A stretch of 11,354 bases of DNA. It comes from Flavobacteriales bacterium (GTDB lineage: Bacteria > Bacteroidota > Bacteroidia > Flavobacteriales_D > Sanyastnellaceae). The notes beneath the pieces are model-generated. The model was not told the DNA's origin, made no database searches, and saw nothing but the letters and a program-made list of their open reading frames with translations. Below are positions 1 to 7,229 of this stretch, one piece after another (within the stretch, counting starts at the first letter, position 1; the number at the start of each line of letters is the position of its first letter). The stretch is taken from the NCBI GenBank assembly GCA_947464885.1, contig CANHYZ010000032.1, positions 1-11,354 of the forward strand. The letters are read 5' to 3'. Made by a program: the position numbers and the translations under genes.

Positions 1-383
1 AAATGAGAACATGGTTAAAGCAGCCCGTGAATCCCTATTGGGACCAACACTATGCATTCGACAAACCCTTCGCTAAACCCACCGCAGGTATCCTCGGAAA
101 ATCATCCGCGGAGACAATCATTATAAATGCCGCTTGCCGACTGCAGTTTGCGTTTGGAAAATTTCATCAAGACGAGCGCATGATTGAGAAAGCTATCGCC
201 AATCTGGAAAAACTTGTTGCCGAAGACAACGCCATTTTGCGCAGGTGGGAATCCATCGGTGTTCATGCACACCACGCCGGAGATTCACAATCGCTTATTC
301 AACTTTACAACGTATATTGCACCAATGAAAAATGCCTGAACTGCGCCATCGGCCATCAGCTTTTGAATTCAACCCCCACATGA
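1..383 (+). CDS. DUF2851 family protein, C-terminal part
   Basis: This is the 3' end of a gene that runs off the left edge; the ATG at position 3 is probably an internal methionine. The visible 126 residues resemble the C-terminal part of DUF2851, a Bacteroidota family of about 420-430 residues with no established function. Supporting marks are the YWDQHY motif near residue 12, the SxxTIIINAAC stretch near 35-45, and a terminal SQSLIQLYNVYC...CLNCAIGHQLL block (about 95-121) whose cysteines look like a small metal or redox site. The TGA stop overlaps the ATG of the following PspC-domain gene as ATGA, so the two are probably co-transcribed and translationally coupled. Family assignment is from remembered motif patterns; the missing N-terminal two thirds cannot be checked here. 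Confidence 0.8.
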   Translation, partial: MRTWLKQPVNPYWDQHYAFDKPFAKPTAGILGKSSAETIIINAACRLQFAFGKFHQDERMIEKAIANLEKLVAEDNAILRRWESIGVHAHHAGDSQSLIQLYNVYCTNEKCLNCAIGHQLLNSTPT

Positions 384-604
384 AACGCATACACGCCCTT
401 CTCGAAAAGCAATTGTTCGGCATCTGTGCCGGCATTGCCGATTACATGGGCGTGAAAACCCTTCAAGTTCGACTCTCGTTCATCTATCTCTCCTTCCTAA
501 CCTTCGGATCTCCGGTTTTCGCATACCTCGTTCTCCTATTCTGGAAACGAAATTCACGCATCTGGAAGCCTTGGCTTTGGAGGGGACGTAAGCTCGAATT
601 ATAA
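380..604 (+). CDS. PspC domain-containing small membrane protein
   Basis: A 74-residue protein consisting of little more than one PspC domain. The sequence LFGICAGIADYMGV (residues 12-25) is the typical glycine-containing amphipathic start of the domain, followed by one hydrophobic helix (about 33-56) and a short basic tail rich in Trp, Arg and Lys. PspC was named from the phage-shock response, where it sits in the inner membrane; many stand-alone Bacteroidota copies have no demonstrated role, so a stress role is only a family-level guess. I chose the ATG at 380 because it overlaps the upstream stop as ATGA and gives the normal N-terminus; an in-frame ATG at 332 would add 16 residues translated inside the DUF2851 gene. 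Its stop at 602-604 lies back to back with the stop of the convergent PhoH gene. Confidence 0.85.
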   Translation: MKRIHALLEKQLFGICAGIADYMGVKTLQVRLSFIYLSFLTFGSPVFAYLVLLFWKRNSRIWKPWLWRGRKLEL

Positions 605-2029
605 CAGTTCGTTGGCCAAATTGGCAAGCTCACTGCGTTCTCCGCGCTCAAGCGTAACGTGACAATACAGATCCTGTCCTTTCAAGCGTTCAATGACATA
701 CGACATTCCGTTGGATTGCTCATCAAGATAAGGCGTATCAATTTGACGCACATCGCCGGTCAATATCACCTTCGTATTCTCACCTGCGCGTGTGATGATT
801 GTCTTCACCTCATGCGGCGTTAGATTCTGTGCCTCGTCGATGATGAAAACGCAATTCGACAAACTACGACCGCGGATGAATGCCAACGGGCAAATCGTGA
901 TCTTTCCCTGCGCCTGCAACTCCTCGATAATTTTGCGCTTCTTCTCATTATCCGAAAACTGATTCTTGATGAAGCTGAGGTTATCCCATAGCGGCTGCAT
1001 GTAAGGATTAACTTTCTCCTCTGCATCACCCGGCAAATAACCAATCTCCTTGTTGCTGAGCGGCACAATCGGACGAGCCAAATAAATCTGTTCGTATTGA
1101 TTCTTCATTTCTAATGCTCCGGCCAGGGCCAGCAACGTTTTACCGGTTCCTGCAACACCCGATATCGTTACGAGACGAATGTTCGGATTCAAAATAGCGT
1201 GCATGGCAAAAGCCTGCTCGGCATTCTTCGGTTTAATACCATAAGCATACACTTTATCCACGCGCTCAATTTCTTGCGCCTTCGAACTAAAATAGGCCAG
1301 CGCGGATGACGTGCAATTCTTCAGAATGTAGTAGTGATTGTTCTGCTTCTCCTTACCCAACACATCGGTATCCACGCTGCGACCATCCTGATAAAGTCGG
1401 CGTATAACCTCCGAATCCAAGCCTTCAATCGTGGACTTGCCGCTATACATGATCATGGCTTCCTTCACTTTACCCGTCTTAAAATCTTCAGCGGGTAAAT
1501 TCAGTGCCTTCGCCTTTAGACGCAGATTGATGTCCTTCGTCACAAGAATCACTTTACACTTCGGCTCCTCCTCCTGGAGTTTCAGCGCTGCATTCAAAAT
1601 CTTGTGATCATTCTTACGTGATTCGAAAATCGACTCTGCATTTTTCGTAATGTCATCATTGGCATTGAGAATGATGCGCATGGTTCCACCCAAGCCGTTT
1701 TCTAATGGAATCCAATCTTGCAACGTATCCTCCTCTGAAAGACGATCAATGATGCGTATACACTCGCGCGCCTCGAAATTTTTGATCTCGTTTCCAACTT
1801 TGAATTTATCCAACTCCTCTAAAACTGTAATCGGAATAGCAATTCGATTGTCTTCAAAACTGTTGATGCAATTGTGATCATGCAATAAGACGGAGGTGTC
1901 GATCACATAAATCTTTTGAATTTTAGCGGAACTCACACCCTCATCGCCGCTCTGAATAGAAACTACTTTAGTGTCTTTCACTGCAATCGGCTTCCTGCGC
2001 GATGCTGTGGTCTTCCTTGCAACTGCCAT
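599..2029 (-). CDS. PIN domain / PhoH-like ATPase (PhoH2 type)
   Basis: A 476-residue two-domain protein. The N-terminal PIN nuclease domain (about 38-185) starts with IYVIDTSVLLHD and keeps acidic candidates for the metal site: Asp44, Glu71/72, Asp141 and Asp166. The C-terminal PhoH ATPase domain (about 262-476) has Walker A GVAGTGKT (291-298), Walker B VFIIDEAQN (394-402) and the LTGDVRQID motif (423-431). In this family, PhoH2 proteins have been described as ATP-driven RNA unwinding and cleaving enzymes; that activity is inferred here, not seen. The first about 37 residues are basic and low in complexity. The ATG at 2029 is the only methionine before the ATPase domain apart from Met117, so the start is fairly secure; no Shine-Dalgarno is visible. 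The gene is divergent from bshA and convergent with the PspC gene, with a 6-bp overlap. Confidence 0.93.
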   Translation of the reverse strand: MAVARKTTASRRKPIAVKDTKVVSIQSGDEGVSSAKIQKIYVIDTSVLLHDHNCINSFEDNRIAIPITVLEELDKFKVGNEIKNFEARECIRIIDRLSEEDTLQDWIPLENGLGGTMRIILNANDDITKNAESIFESRKNDHKILNAALKLQEEEPKCKVILVTKDINLRLKAKALNLPAEDFKTGKVKEAMIMYSGKSTIEGLDSEVIRRLYQDGRSVDTDVLGKEKQNNHYYILKNCTSSALAYFSSKAQEIERVDKVYAYGIKPKNAEQAFAMHAILNPNIRLVTISGVAGTGKTLLALAGALEMKNQYEQIYLARPIVPLSNKEIGYLPGDAEEKVNPYMQPLWDNLSFIKNQFSDNEKKRKIIEELQAQGKITICPLAFIRGRSLSNCVFIIDEAQNLTPHEVKTIITRAGENTKVILTGDVRQIDTPYLDEQSNGMSYVIERLKGQDLYCHVTLERGERSELANLANELL

Positions 2030-2076
2030 AATCGTAGATTGTTTAGGTTTTAATTGAATCCGTTGATTACCCCCTC

Positions 2077-2146
2077 AACTAGCCGCTCGTCACAGGTCGA
2101 ATGTAGATGAACCTTTCATTTTTTTTGAAACCCCGAGCGGCGAGTT
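2077..2146. repeat. Long-spaced inverted repeat, 13-bp arms
   Basis: The left arm at 2077-2089 and right arm at 2134-2146 are reverse complements apart from one position (core GCCGCTCG / CGAGCGGC). They enclose 44 nt containing a second small stem, TTTCA (2114-2118) with TGAAA (2126-2130), around a T-run. On the minus strand this lies 48-117 nt upstream of the phoH-like start, so it could fold in that mRNA leader; on the plus strand it lies before the probable bshA promoter. Function is unknown. Confidence 0.6.
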
Positions 2147-2263
2147 ATGAACCTTCCGCGGAGGATTTCGTCGTCATCTTCGCGTCATCTCTTCATCACA
2201 TTTTGGTCACATGATTATCGTTGGACCTTCTCAAAGAACTCTAGCGGCAGTTAGCTGTTTCAT

Positions 2264-2271
2264 TACTTTTG
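2264..2271 (+). promoter_or_regulatory. Probable -7 promoter element of bshA
   Basis: TACTTTTG matches the Bacteroidota -7 consensus TAnnTTTG exactly. No convincing TTTG -33 element lies 19-21 bp upstream. The bshA ATG at 2279 begins only 7 nt after the motif, so a transcript starting at the usual distance would be leaderless or nearly so. A chance match in this AT-rich stretch is possible. Confidence 0.45.
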
Positions 2272-2278
2272 TAATATC

Positions 2279-3418
2279 ATGCAGCGCATGCTTAAAATCG
2301 GAATCGTTTGTTACCCCACCTATGGGGGAAGTGGTGTAGTTGCCACAGAACTTGGCAAGGCACTGGCCGACCAAGGTCACGAAATACACTTCATCACGTA
2401 TTCACAACCGGTCAGGCTCGGAGCTGCGCACAAACGCATCCGATACCACGAAGTGAATGTGAGCGATTACCCGCTTTTCTTTTACCCGCCTTATGAATCG
2501 GTGCTGGCCAGCAAAATGGTCGATGTCGTTAAGTATGAAAACCTCGACTTAATGCATGTGCACTACGCCATTCCTCACGCGTCAGCAGCCATCACGGCTA
2601 AAATGGTTTTGGCGCAGGAAGGCATCCACATGCCGGTTATCACAACCTTGCACGGAACCGATATCACCTTGCTCGGTAAGGACGCCTCCTTTGAACCCGT
2701 CATTTCGTTTGCCATCAATAAGAGCGATGCTGTTTCTGCCGTTTCGCAAAGTCTCAAAAACGATACCTACAAATTGTTTGGTATCAATCAGGAAATTGAA
2801 GTCATACCCAACTTCCTGAACGCAGACCACCTGCCCCCTGAAAACTGTCAAGAACTTCGCAGAGAATACGCCGCCGAAGATGAACGGATCATCATTCACA
2901 TGTCGAATTTCAGACCCGTGAAGCGCATCATGGATATCGTCGAGGTCTTCGCCAAAGTGCAACTCGCCCTTCCTTCAAAACTGATTTTACTGGGTGATGG
3001 CCCTGAACGTTCGCGGGCAGAACAAAAATGCAGGGAACTTGGGATTTCCGAACACGTCACCTTTGTGGGTAATTTGAAGCAACCGTTAGAGCTTTTAGGC
3101 ATCGGCGATTTGTTCATGCTCCCGTCGGAATCTGAAAGTTTCGGTTTGGCCGCCCTTGAAGCTATGGCTGCCGGAGTGCCCGTTATTTCTACGAACACCG
3201 GTGGTCTCCCTGAAGTCAACCGACACGGCGTGACGGGCATGATGAGCGACGTCGGTGATATCGACGACATGGTCAAAAACTGTGTTTATTTGTTGAGCGA
3301 CAGTAAACGATTATCGAAATTCAAACAGCAAGCCCGCAAGCGCGCTGAAGACTTCACACTCGAGAAAATACTTCCGCAATACGAGAAACTTTATCAAACC
3401 GTGCTGGAACGTGTATGA
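2279..3418 (+). CDS. bshA: N-acetyl-alpha-D-glucosaminyl L-malate synthase BshA
   Basis: This cytoplasmic GT4-family glycosyltransferase catalyses the first step of bacillithiol synthesis: transfer of N-acetylglucosamine from UDP-GlcNAc to L-malate. At 379 residues it is normal in length. The family signature CYPTYGGSGVVATELG is at 11-26, followed by HVHYAIPHA (93-101), LHGTDIT (124-130), NFRPVKR (210-216), GDGPER (239-244) and the nucleotide-sugar EX7E motif Glu286/Glu294 within ESFGLAALEAMAAGVP. The start is ambiguous: family proteins usually begin directly with (M)LKIGIVCYP, which favours the ATG at 2288, while the ATG at 2279 adds three residues. The gene overlaps the next one by ATGA, so they form a two-gene unit. 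BshB and BshC are not in this window. Main alternative: another GT4 enzyme, unlikely given the N-terminal signature. Confidence 0.95.
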   Translation: MQRMLKIGIVCYPTYGGSGVVATELGKALADQGHEIHFITYSQPVRLGAAHKRIRYHEVNVSDYPLFFYPPYESVLASKMVDVVKYENLDLMHVHYAIPHASAAITAKMVLAQEGIHMPVITTLHGTDITLLGKDASFEPVISFAINKSDAVSAVSQSLKNDTYKLFGINQEIEVIPNFLNADHLPPENCQELRREYAAEDERIIIHMSNFRPVKRIMDIVEVFAKVQLALPSKLILLGDGPERSRAEQKCRELGISEHVTFVGNLKQPLELLGIGDLFMLPSESESFGLAALEAMAAGVPVISTNTGGLPEVNRHGVTGMMSDVGDIDDMVKNCVYLLSDSKRLSKFKQQARKRAEDFTLEKILPQYEKLYQTVLERV

Positions 3419-3978
3419 CCCAATCTGAACCCAAATTCATCGGCAAACGCATCAAAGTAACTCGCAGCAAAGACGCCATTACTGTGGAAATATCCCAGTC
3501 TATTGAACGGTGGCAAGAAACCCTGCTGTTTGGTTGGTTATTGGCATGGGCCTTCTGTGGCAGCATCTTTCTGTATTACGCCTTTGCGTCTTCTGTGCAA
3601 ACGGAACAAATCTTCTTCATCATCGCCAGTTCACTCTGGTTATTTTTCTTTGTGCGCATCTTCAAGGTGCTTCTTTGGCGCAGAATGGGTAAGGAAATCC
3701 TTCGACTCGAACGCGGACAGATGACCCTCCAAAACGCCATAGGAAAGAGCGGCAAGCGGGAGGTATTTAGCTATGCGAATGTGTTCAAACTGGGAATCAT
3801 CAAACGCGACACAACCTCTTTTCTGGCCTTTCTGGATGATAGTTTCTGGATTATTGGAGGTGAGCGAGTTGGATTCAGTCACTCCGGAAATAAAGTACGC
3901 ATCGGCAAACAACTGCAAATCAAAGATGCTGAACTGCTGATTCGCGTGATGGAGAGCGCAATGCGCGACCTTAAGTAG
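3415..3978 (+). CDS. Hypothetical two-helix membrane protein downstream of bshA
   Basis: I do not recognise this 187-residue protein. It has a polar N-terminus with a short strand-like stretch (11-30), two adjacent hydrophobic helices (about 36-58 and 65-88, rich in Phe and Trp) that form a hairpin in the inner membrane, then a basic WRRMGKEI turn and a soluble C-terminal half (about 95-187). That half alternates short beta stretches with turns (FLAFLDDSFWIIGG) and ends in an amphipathic helix (170-185), which fits a small PH-like membrane-anchored domain; this fold is a guess. There is no signal peptide or catalytic motif. Its ATG overlaps the bshA stop by ATGA, so expression is probably coupled to bshA. 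Its 3' end overlaps that of convergent aroQ by 8 bp. Confidence 0.8.
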   Translation: MTQSEPKFIGKRIKVTRSKDAITVEISQSIERWQETLLFGWLLAWAFCGSIFLYYAFASSVQTEQIFFIIASSLWLFFFVRIFKVLLWRRMGKEILRLERGQMTLQNAIGKSGKREVFSYANVFKLGIIKRDTTSFLAFLDDSFWIIGGERVGFSHSGNKVRIGKQLQIKDAELLIRVMESAMRDLK

Positions 3979-4408
3979 TGCCCATCATGGTGACGGCATA
4001 TTCCAAAGCCAACTCATAACCATTCAGTCCGAAACCACTGATTACACCTGCGCAATGCGGAGCCGTATAGGACGTGTGGCGATACTCTTCGCGCCGATAT
4101 AGATTCGAAATATGCACCTCAATGACCGGCGTTTTAATGGCCGCAATCGCATCGCCAAGTGCCACGCTCGTATGTGTATATGCACCCGGATTAATTATGA
4201 TGGCATCATGAGAGAATCCTACCTCGTGTAACTTATTGATTAATTCTCCCTCGACATTGCTTTGGTAGTATTCCAGACGAACCTCAACATATACTTTGGA
4301 GAGCATACCGAAGTAGGTTTCAAAATCCTGATTACCGTAAATCTCGGGCTCTCTTTTGCCCAATAAATTCAAATTGGGACCATTGATGATCATGATGCGC
4401 TTCGACAT
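3971..4408 (-). CDS. aroQ: 3-dehydroquinate dehydratase, type II
   Basis: AroQ dehydrates 3-dehydroquinate to 3-dehydroshikimate, step three of the shikimate pathway to aromatic amino acids; type II enzymes are cytoplasmic dodecamers. The 145-residue length is typical. Visible active-site residues are Asn12 in INGPNLNLLG, Arg19 and catalytic Tyr24 (REPEIYG), Asn73 and His79 (NPGAYTHTS), Glu97 and His99 (EVHISN), and Arg110 in the lid region. I start at 4408 because MSKRIMIINGPN is the normal N-terminus; a longer in-frame reading from 4501 lies within the preceding gene and adds 31 unrelated residues. The ATG comes one base after the TGA of the preceding minus-strand gene (TGATATG), pointing to translational coupling. 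No own promoter is possible except inside the upstream gene. Confidence 0.96.
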   Translation of the reverse strand: MSKRIMIINGPNLNLLGKREPEIYGNQDFETYFGMLSKVYVEVRLEYYQSNVEGELINKLHEVGFSHDAIIINPGAYTHTSVALGDAIAAIKTPVIEVHISNLYRREEYRHTSYTAPHCAGVISGFGLNGYELALEYAVTMMGTT

Positions 4409-4409
4409 A

Positions 4410-7139
4410 TCAATCGGGTTCTGCAAGTGTAGCCAGCTTCCAGGTTTCTTCCGTGATACTGGTTCCGTTTCGGAAATAATAGATGGCTGTTTTGGAAACA
4501 ACCTTTTTGTACTTGTCTACTTTGTTGCCAATCTTCACCAAACGCTCGGTAACCATCTTATTCCCCAACTTATACGAGTTCTCCGTAACACCCTGCTTCA
4601 AATGCTCGGTGCCCGGCACTTGCTTGTATTCTTCCTCCTTGCGCGGCTCACCTCCCTTCTTATCGAAAGCCTCCTTGCGCGCATCATAACGTTCATTTGA
4701 TGACTTGTTCTCACGCTGCTTCTGTGCAAATTCCTCATCACGCTTTTTACGCTCGACTTCCATAGCATTCTCGCGTGTTTCGATATCCTTACCCTGCACA
4801 AATTCTTCGGCATCATCCTTCCGCTGATCAATTTTCAGCTGTGAATTCGTGATGCGCTGATCGGCAGCCTGACGCTCATCGCGCGACTGCACGGCAACTT
4901 CATTGCGTTTAACTTCTACCTGAGTTGCCTTTTGCTTGCGGCGCTGTTCACCGGTATCCCCCACAGAACTTTGTCGCTGACGAGTGACCTCTGTCTTCAT
5001 AACATTCTCTGCACGTCCGGTGTCACCTTTGCGCTGATAATCCTCGTTGTTCTTTTGCATGCGATTGAACGTCGCCTCATTCTTATCGATATTCAATTTG
5101 CGATAGCGATCGGTTTGCTTCACCGACTCCTGGAAGTCTTGCTGTTTCGAAACCTTCTCCTGATTATCCTGGATTCTCAAATCTGCGCGTTTTTGAGCCT
5201 CCGTTTGCTCCTTGCCATTTTCCTTTTTCTTGCGCTCATTGTCGGCAATGGCCGCATTTTGGATACTCGCGCCGATGTTGAGCAACTCCGATTGGGTTTC
5301 AAACTGAGAACGTGCTCGATCCCTATTGATGGAAACCAACACATCCGAATCTTTATCCTTCTGTTCGAAGAAAGCAACGTAATCTTGAATCTCCTGCTCC
5401 TTCATGCGCTTTTTGTTGGCATACTCCTTCTCGGCTGCCTCTCGGTAATAACGCTCCACTTGATCCTCCGCCTCGATATCAACGTTGCTATCCCAGTTGC
5501 GTTTCTTTGCGCGAAGCTTCGCTTCGGCCGCCAAACGCGCCTCTTCTATTTCCTTCTGTTTACGCTCGGCATCCAAACGCTCCTGTTCGAGTAATTCAGC
5601 CAATCGTCGTTCCGCCTCGAGTCGTTCGGCCTCAGCCATCGCAGCTAAGGAGTCAGCCATTGCTTTGGCCGCATTGGCATCGTTCTCCGCCAATTGAGCA
5701 AGCAAGAGGTCTATGGTTTCAATCTTCGACTTTGGATATTGTGCATCAGATTTCACAACCAATGCCGCCTCGTACCGCTCTCTGGCCTCAGCCAGTTTTT
5801 GCTCGGTAAATAAAGCATCAGCCACGACAATGATGTCATTGTATTCCTTCTCGATACGCTCACGTTCTGCGTTGGCCGCTGCATTCGCATCATCCAACTC
5901 ACGCTGCTCTTTTCGTTGCACAATCAGAGCTTCCAGTTCAGCAATCTTGTCCTTGGGCAATTGCTCCAAAGGCTTTAAATCCGAGGCTGCGCGGTAATGC
6001 ATGATTGCCTGCTCCAATTTATCTTCATCGGTGCTGCGCGCTCCGAGTGCAAGCTTATCCTGATATTCCTTCTCAATACGCATGCGCTCTGATTCGAGCG
6101 CCAACATATCCTTGAGCGCAGATTCCGCTTTTAATATCTGGTCTTTGGGATAGCTTTCAGTAGGATAAAGCTTGGATGCCTCCTTGTATTTCTCGATCGA
6201 AACAGCGAAGTCCTTATTGGTAAACTTCTTGTCAGCATCATCGATGAGCGCATTGTAAATGCCTCGATTCTGACCATCGGAGATAGCAAGCTCAATCTTG
6301 TGAAGCATCTCCTTCTCGTAAGCCTGATTCTTCAGGTCCTTTGCCTGCGTAAACTTCGTGCGGGCATCGGTGTATTTCTTCTGCTCAAACAGTGCATCGC
6401 CCTCATCAATTAACTTCTTGTAGCGAGCCTCCAGATCCTTATTGGCATTCTCTTCATCCAGCTTAGCTTGGGCATCGGCCAGTTTTGCCTTTACGCCGGC
6501 ATCATCCGGGAAAATACCCAACGCACTGCGATAATTGCCAATGGCATCTGCGTATTTCTTCTCCATGACCTTCTGGTCACCATCCTTCACGAACTTATCG
6601 AAATCAGCTTTCAGTTTGGCCAAGCTCTTCTCAATGTCATCCAGACGCTTGAATTCTGCATCAATCTCCTTCGCCTTTTGCTCGCTGTAGGCAAAATCAA
6701 ATGACAAACCATCCTCTGAAGGATTATAAGTCGCTTTAGCAAGCGGTTCGCGTAATAAATCCGTGTTGAATCCCTGACGGTAAGGGAAAAGTGTACCGTC
6801 AACATTCATATCGAAACCTCCATAGCGATCTTCTTCGGGAATGTTGCGGGTATCGATGCGAATAACCTTAGATAAATACTCAGTTCCCTTTGAAAACTTG
6901 ATGTCGTAGGTAAAACCTAAAGGCAACTTGAAATCATACTTACCCGTGGTTCCTGCGTTGTAGGAGTCGAATACCATTCCGTCCTTAAAAACCTGAACGG
7001 TAACACCCTCCAATTTCTTCTTGGTAGTCTGATCCTTTAATTGACCAAAGACGTGAGCAATATCGTTTTGCGCCCAGACAGGACAGCTGCAAAGCATGAC
7101 AACAACGACCAGTACGTATTTCAGCAACCGATTTTCCAT
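4410..7139 (-). CDS. Secreted TPR/coiled-coil protein of unknown function
   Basis: A 909-residue exported protein. The start at 7139 gives a signal peptide (MENRLLKYVL, hydrophobic core, likely cut after VWA at residue 23); reading from 7217 would bury it behind 26 residues. A lipobox-like LCSC at 16-19 is a weaker alternative. Next come a beta-sandwich resembling carboxypeptidase regulatory-like or CNA-B folds (about 28-124); five diverged TPR-like units of about 50 residues (about 174-480) of the pattern YxxLIdegDalFxxKxYxxAxxxYxxA...YPKdkI; an Ala/Glu/Arg-rich coiled coil (about 481-546); a long highly charged Lys/Glu/Gln/Asn region (to about 844); and a compact C-terminal block (about 845-909) ending with YYFRNGTSITEETW. 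Residues 470-831 contain no proline, and the mature protein contains no cysteine. This suggests an elongated periplasmic or surface scaffold. Large proteins with similar TPR and C-terminal patterns occur in other Bacteroidota, to my recollection, without known function. It precedes aroQ by one base. Confidence 0.88.
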   Translation of the reverse strand: MENRLLKYVLVVVVMLCSCPVWAQNDIAHVFGQLKDQTTKKKLEGVTVQVFKDGMVFDSYNAGTTGKYDFKLPLGFTYDIKFSKGTEYLSKVIRIDTRNIPEEDRYGGFDMNVDGTLFPYRQGFNTDLLREPLAKATYNPSEDGLSFDFAYSEQKAKEIDAEFKRLDDIEKSLAKLKADFDKFVKDGDQKVMEKKYADAIGNYRSALGIFPDDAGVKAKLADAQAKLDEENANKDLEARYKKLIDEGDALFEQKKYTDARTKFTQAKDLKNQAYEKEMLHKIELAISDGQNRGIYNALIDDADKKFTNKDFAVSIEKYKEASKLYPTESYPKDQILKAESALKDMLALESERMRIEKEYQDKLALGARSTDEDKLEQAIMHYRAASDLKPLEQLPKDKIAELEALIVQRKEQRELDDANAAANAERERIEKEYNDIIVVADALFTEQKLAEARERYEAALVVKSDAQYPKSKIETIDLLLAQLAENDANAAKAMADSLAAMAEAERLEAERRLAELLEQERLDAERKQKEIEEARLAAEAKLRAKKRNWDSNVDIEAEDQVERYYREAAEKEYANKKRMKEQEIQDYVAFFEQKDKDSDVLVSINRDRARSQFETQSELLNIGASIQNAAIADNERKKKENGKEQTEAQKRADLRIQDNQEKVSKQQDFQESVKQTDRYRKLNIDKNEATFNRMQKNNEDYQRKGDTGRAENVMKTEVTRQRQSSVGDTGEQRRKQKATQVEVKRNEVAVQSRDERQAADQRITNSQLKIDQRKDDAEEFVQGKDIETRENAMEVERKKRDEEFAQKQRENKSSNERYDARKEAFDKKGGEPRKEEEYKQVPGTEHLKQGVTENSYKLGNKMVTERLVKIGNKVDKYKKVVSKTAIYYFRNGTSITEETWKLATLAEPD

Positions 7140-7229
7140 GATTTCGAACTTCTCCTTGAACGTAAATGTATCACAATATGTTTGATTTTGAATGCATTTC
7201 ATCCAAAACTTTAACAATCACCTTTTGAA
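7140..7229 (-). other. Gap between FAD dehydrogenase and secreted TPR gene
   Basis: A 90-bp AT-rich gap. On the minus strand it contains AAGGAG (7152-7157) 12 nt before the ATG at 7139, a possible though distant Shine-Dalgarno site, and TACATTTA (7163-7170), one base off the -7 consensus but without a -33 partner. No terminator hairpin was seen after the dehydrogenase stop, so read-through is plausible. Confidence 0.4.

Larger units (their letters stand above)
2030..2278. other. Divergent intergenic region between phoH-like gene and bshA
   Basis: A 249-bp gene-free stretch. It holds a 13-bp inverted repeat (2077-2089 and 2134-2146, one mismatch), a 9-bp direct repeat ATGAACCTT (2107-2115 and 2147-2155), a run of eight T (2119-2126), two copies of CGTCATCT 11 bp apart (2172-2179 and 2183-2190), and a -7-like TACTTTTG next to bshA. 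No coding potential, tRNA or clear promoter for the minus-strand gene was found. Confidence 0.7.

Noticed and set aside
4409..4501. N-terminal extension of aroQ by 31 residues
   Set aside because: The extension overlaps the upstream coding region in another frame and has no similarity to type II dehydroquinase N-termini, which start right at MSKRIMIINGPN.
4932..5594. 220-codon plus-strand open frame with many hydrophobic residues
   Set aside because: It lies wholly antisense to the charged region of the secreted TPR gene; Leu/Ile-rich output is what the complement of Glu/Lys/Gln/Asn codons gives, and it has no start context or family motif.
7163..7170. Possible -7 element TACATTTA (minus strand) for the secreted TPR gene
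   Set aside because: One mismatch to TAnnTTTG and no TTG/TTTG at the expected spacing upstream; too weak to call as a promoter.
7140..7217. N-terminal extension of the secreted TPR protein by 26 residues
   Set aside because: It would put a polar stretch ahead of a textbook signal peptide beginning at MENRLLKYVL.
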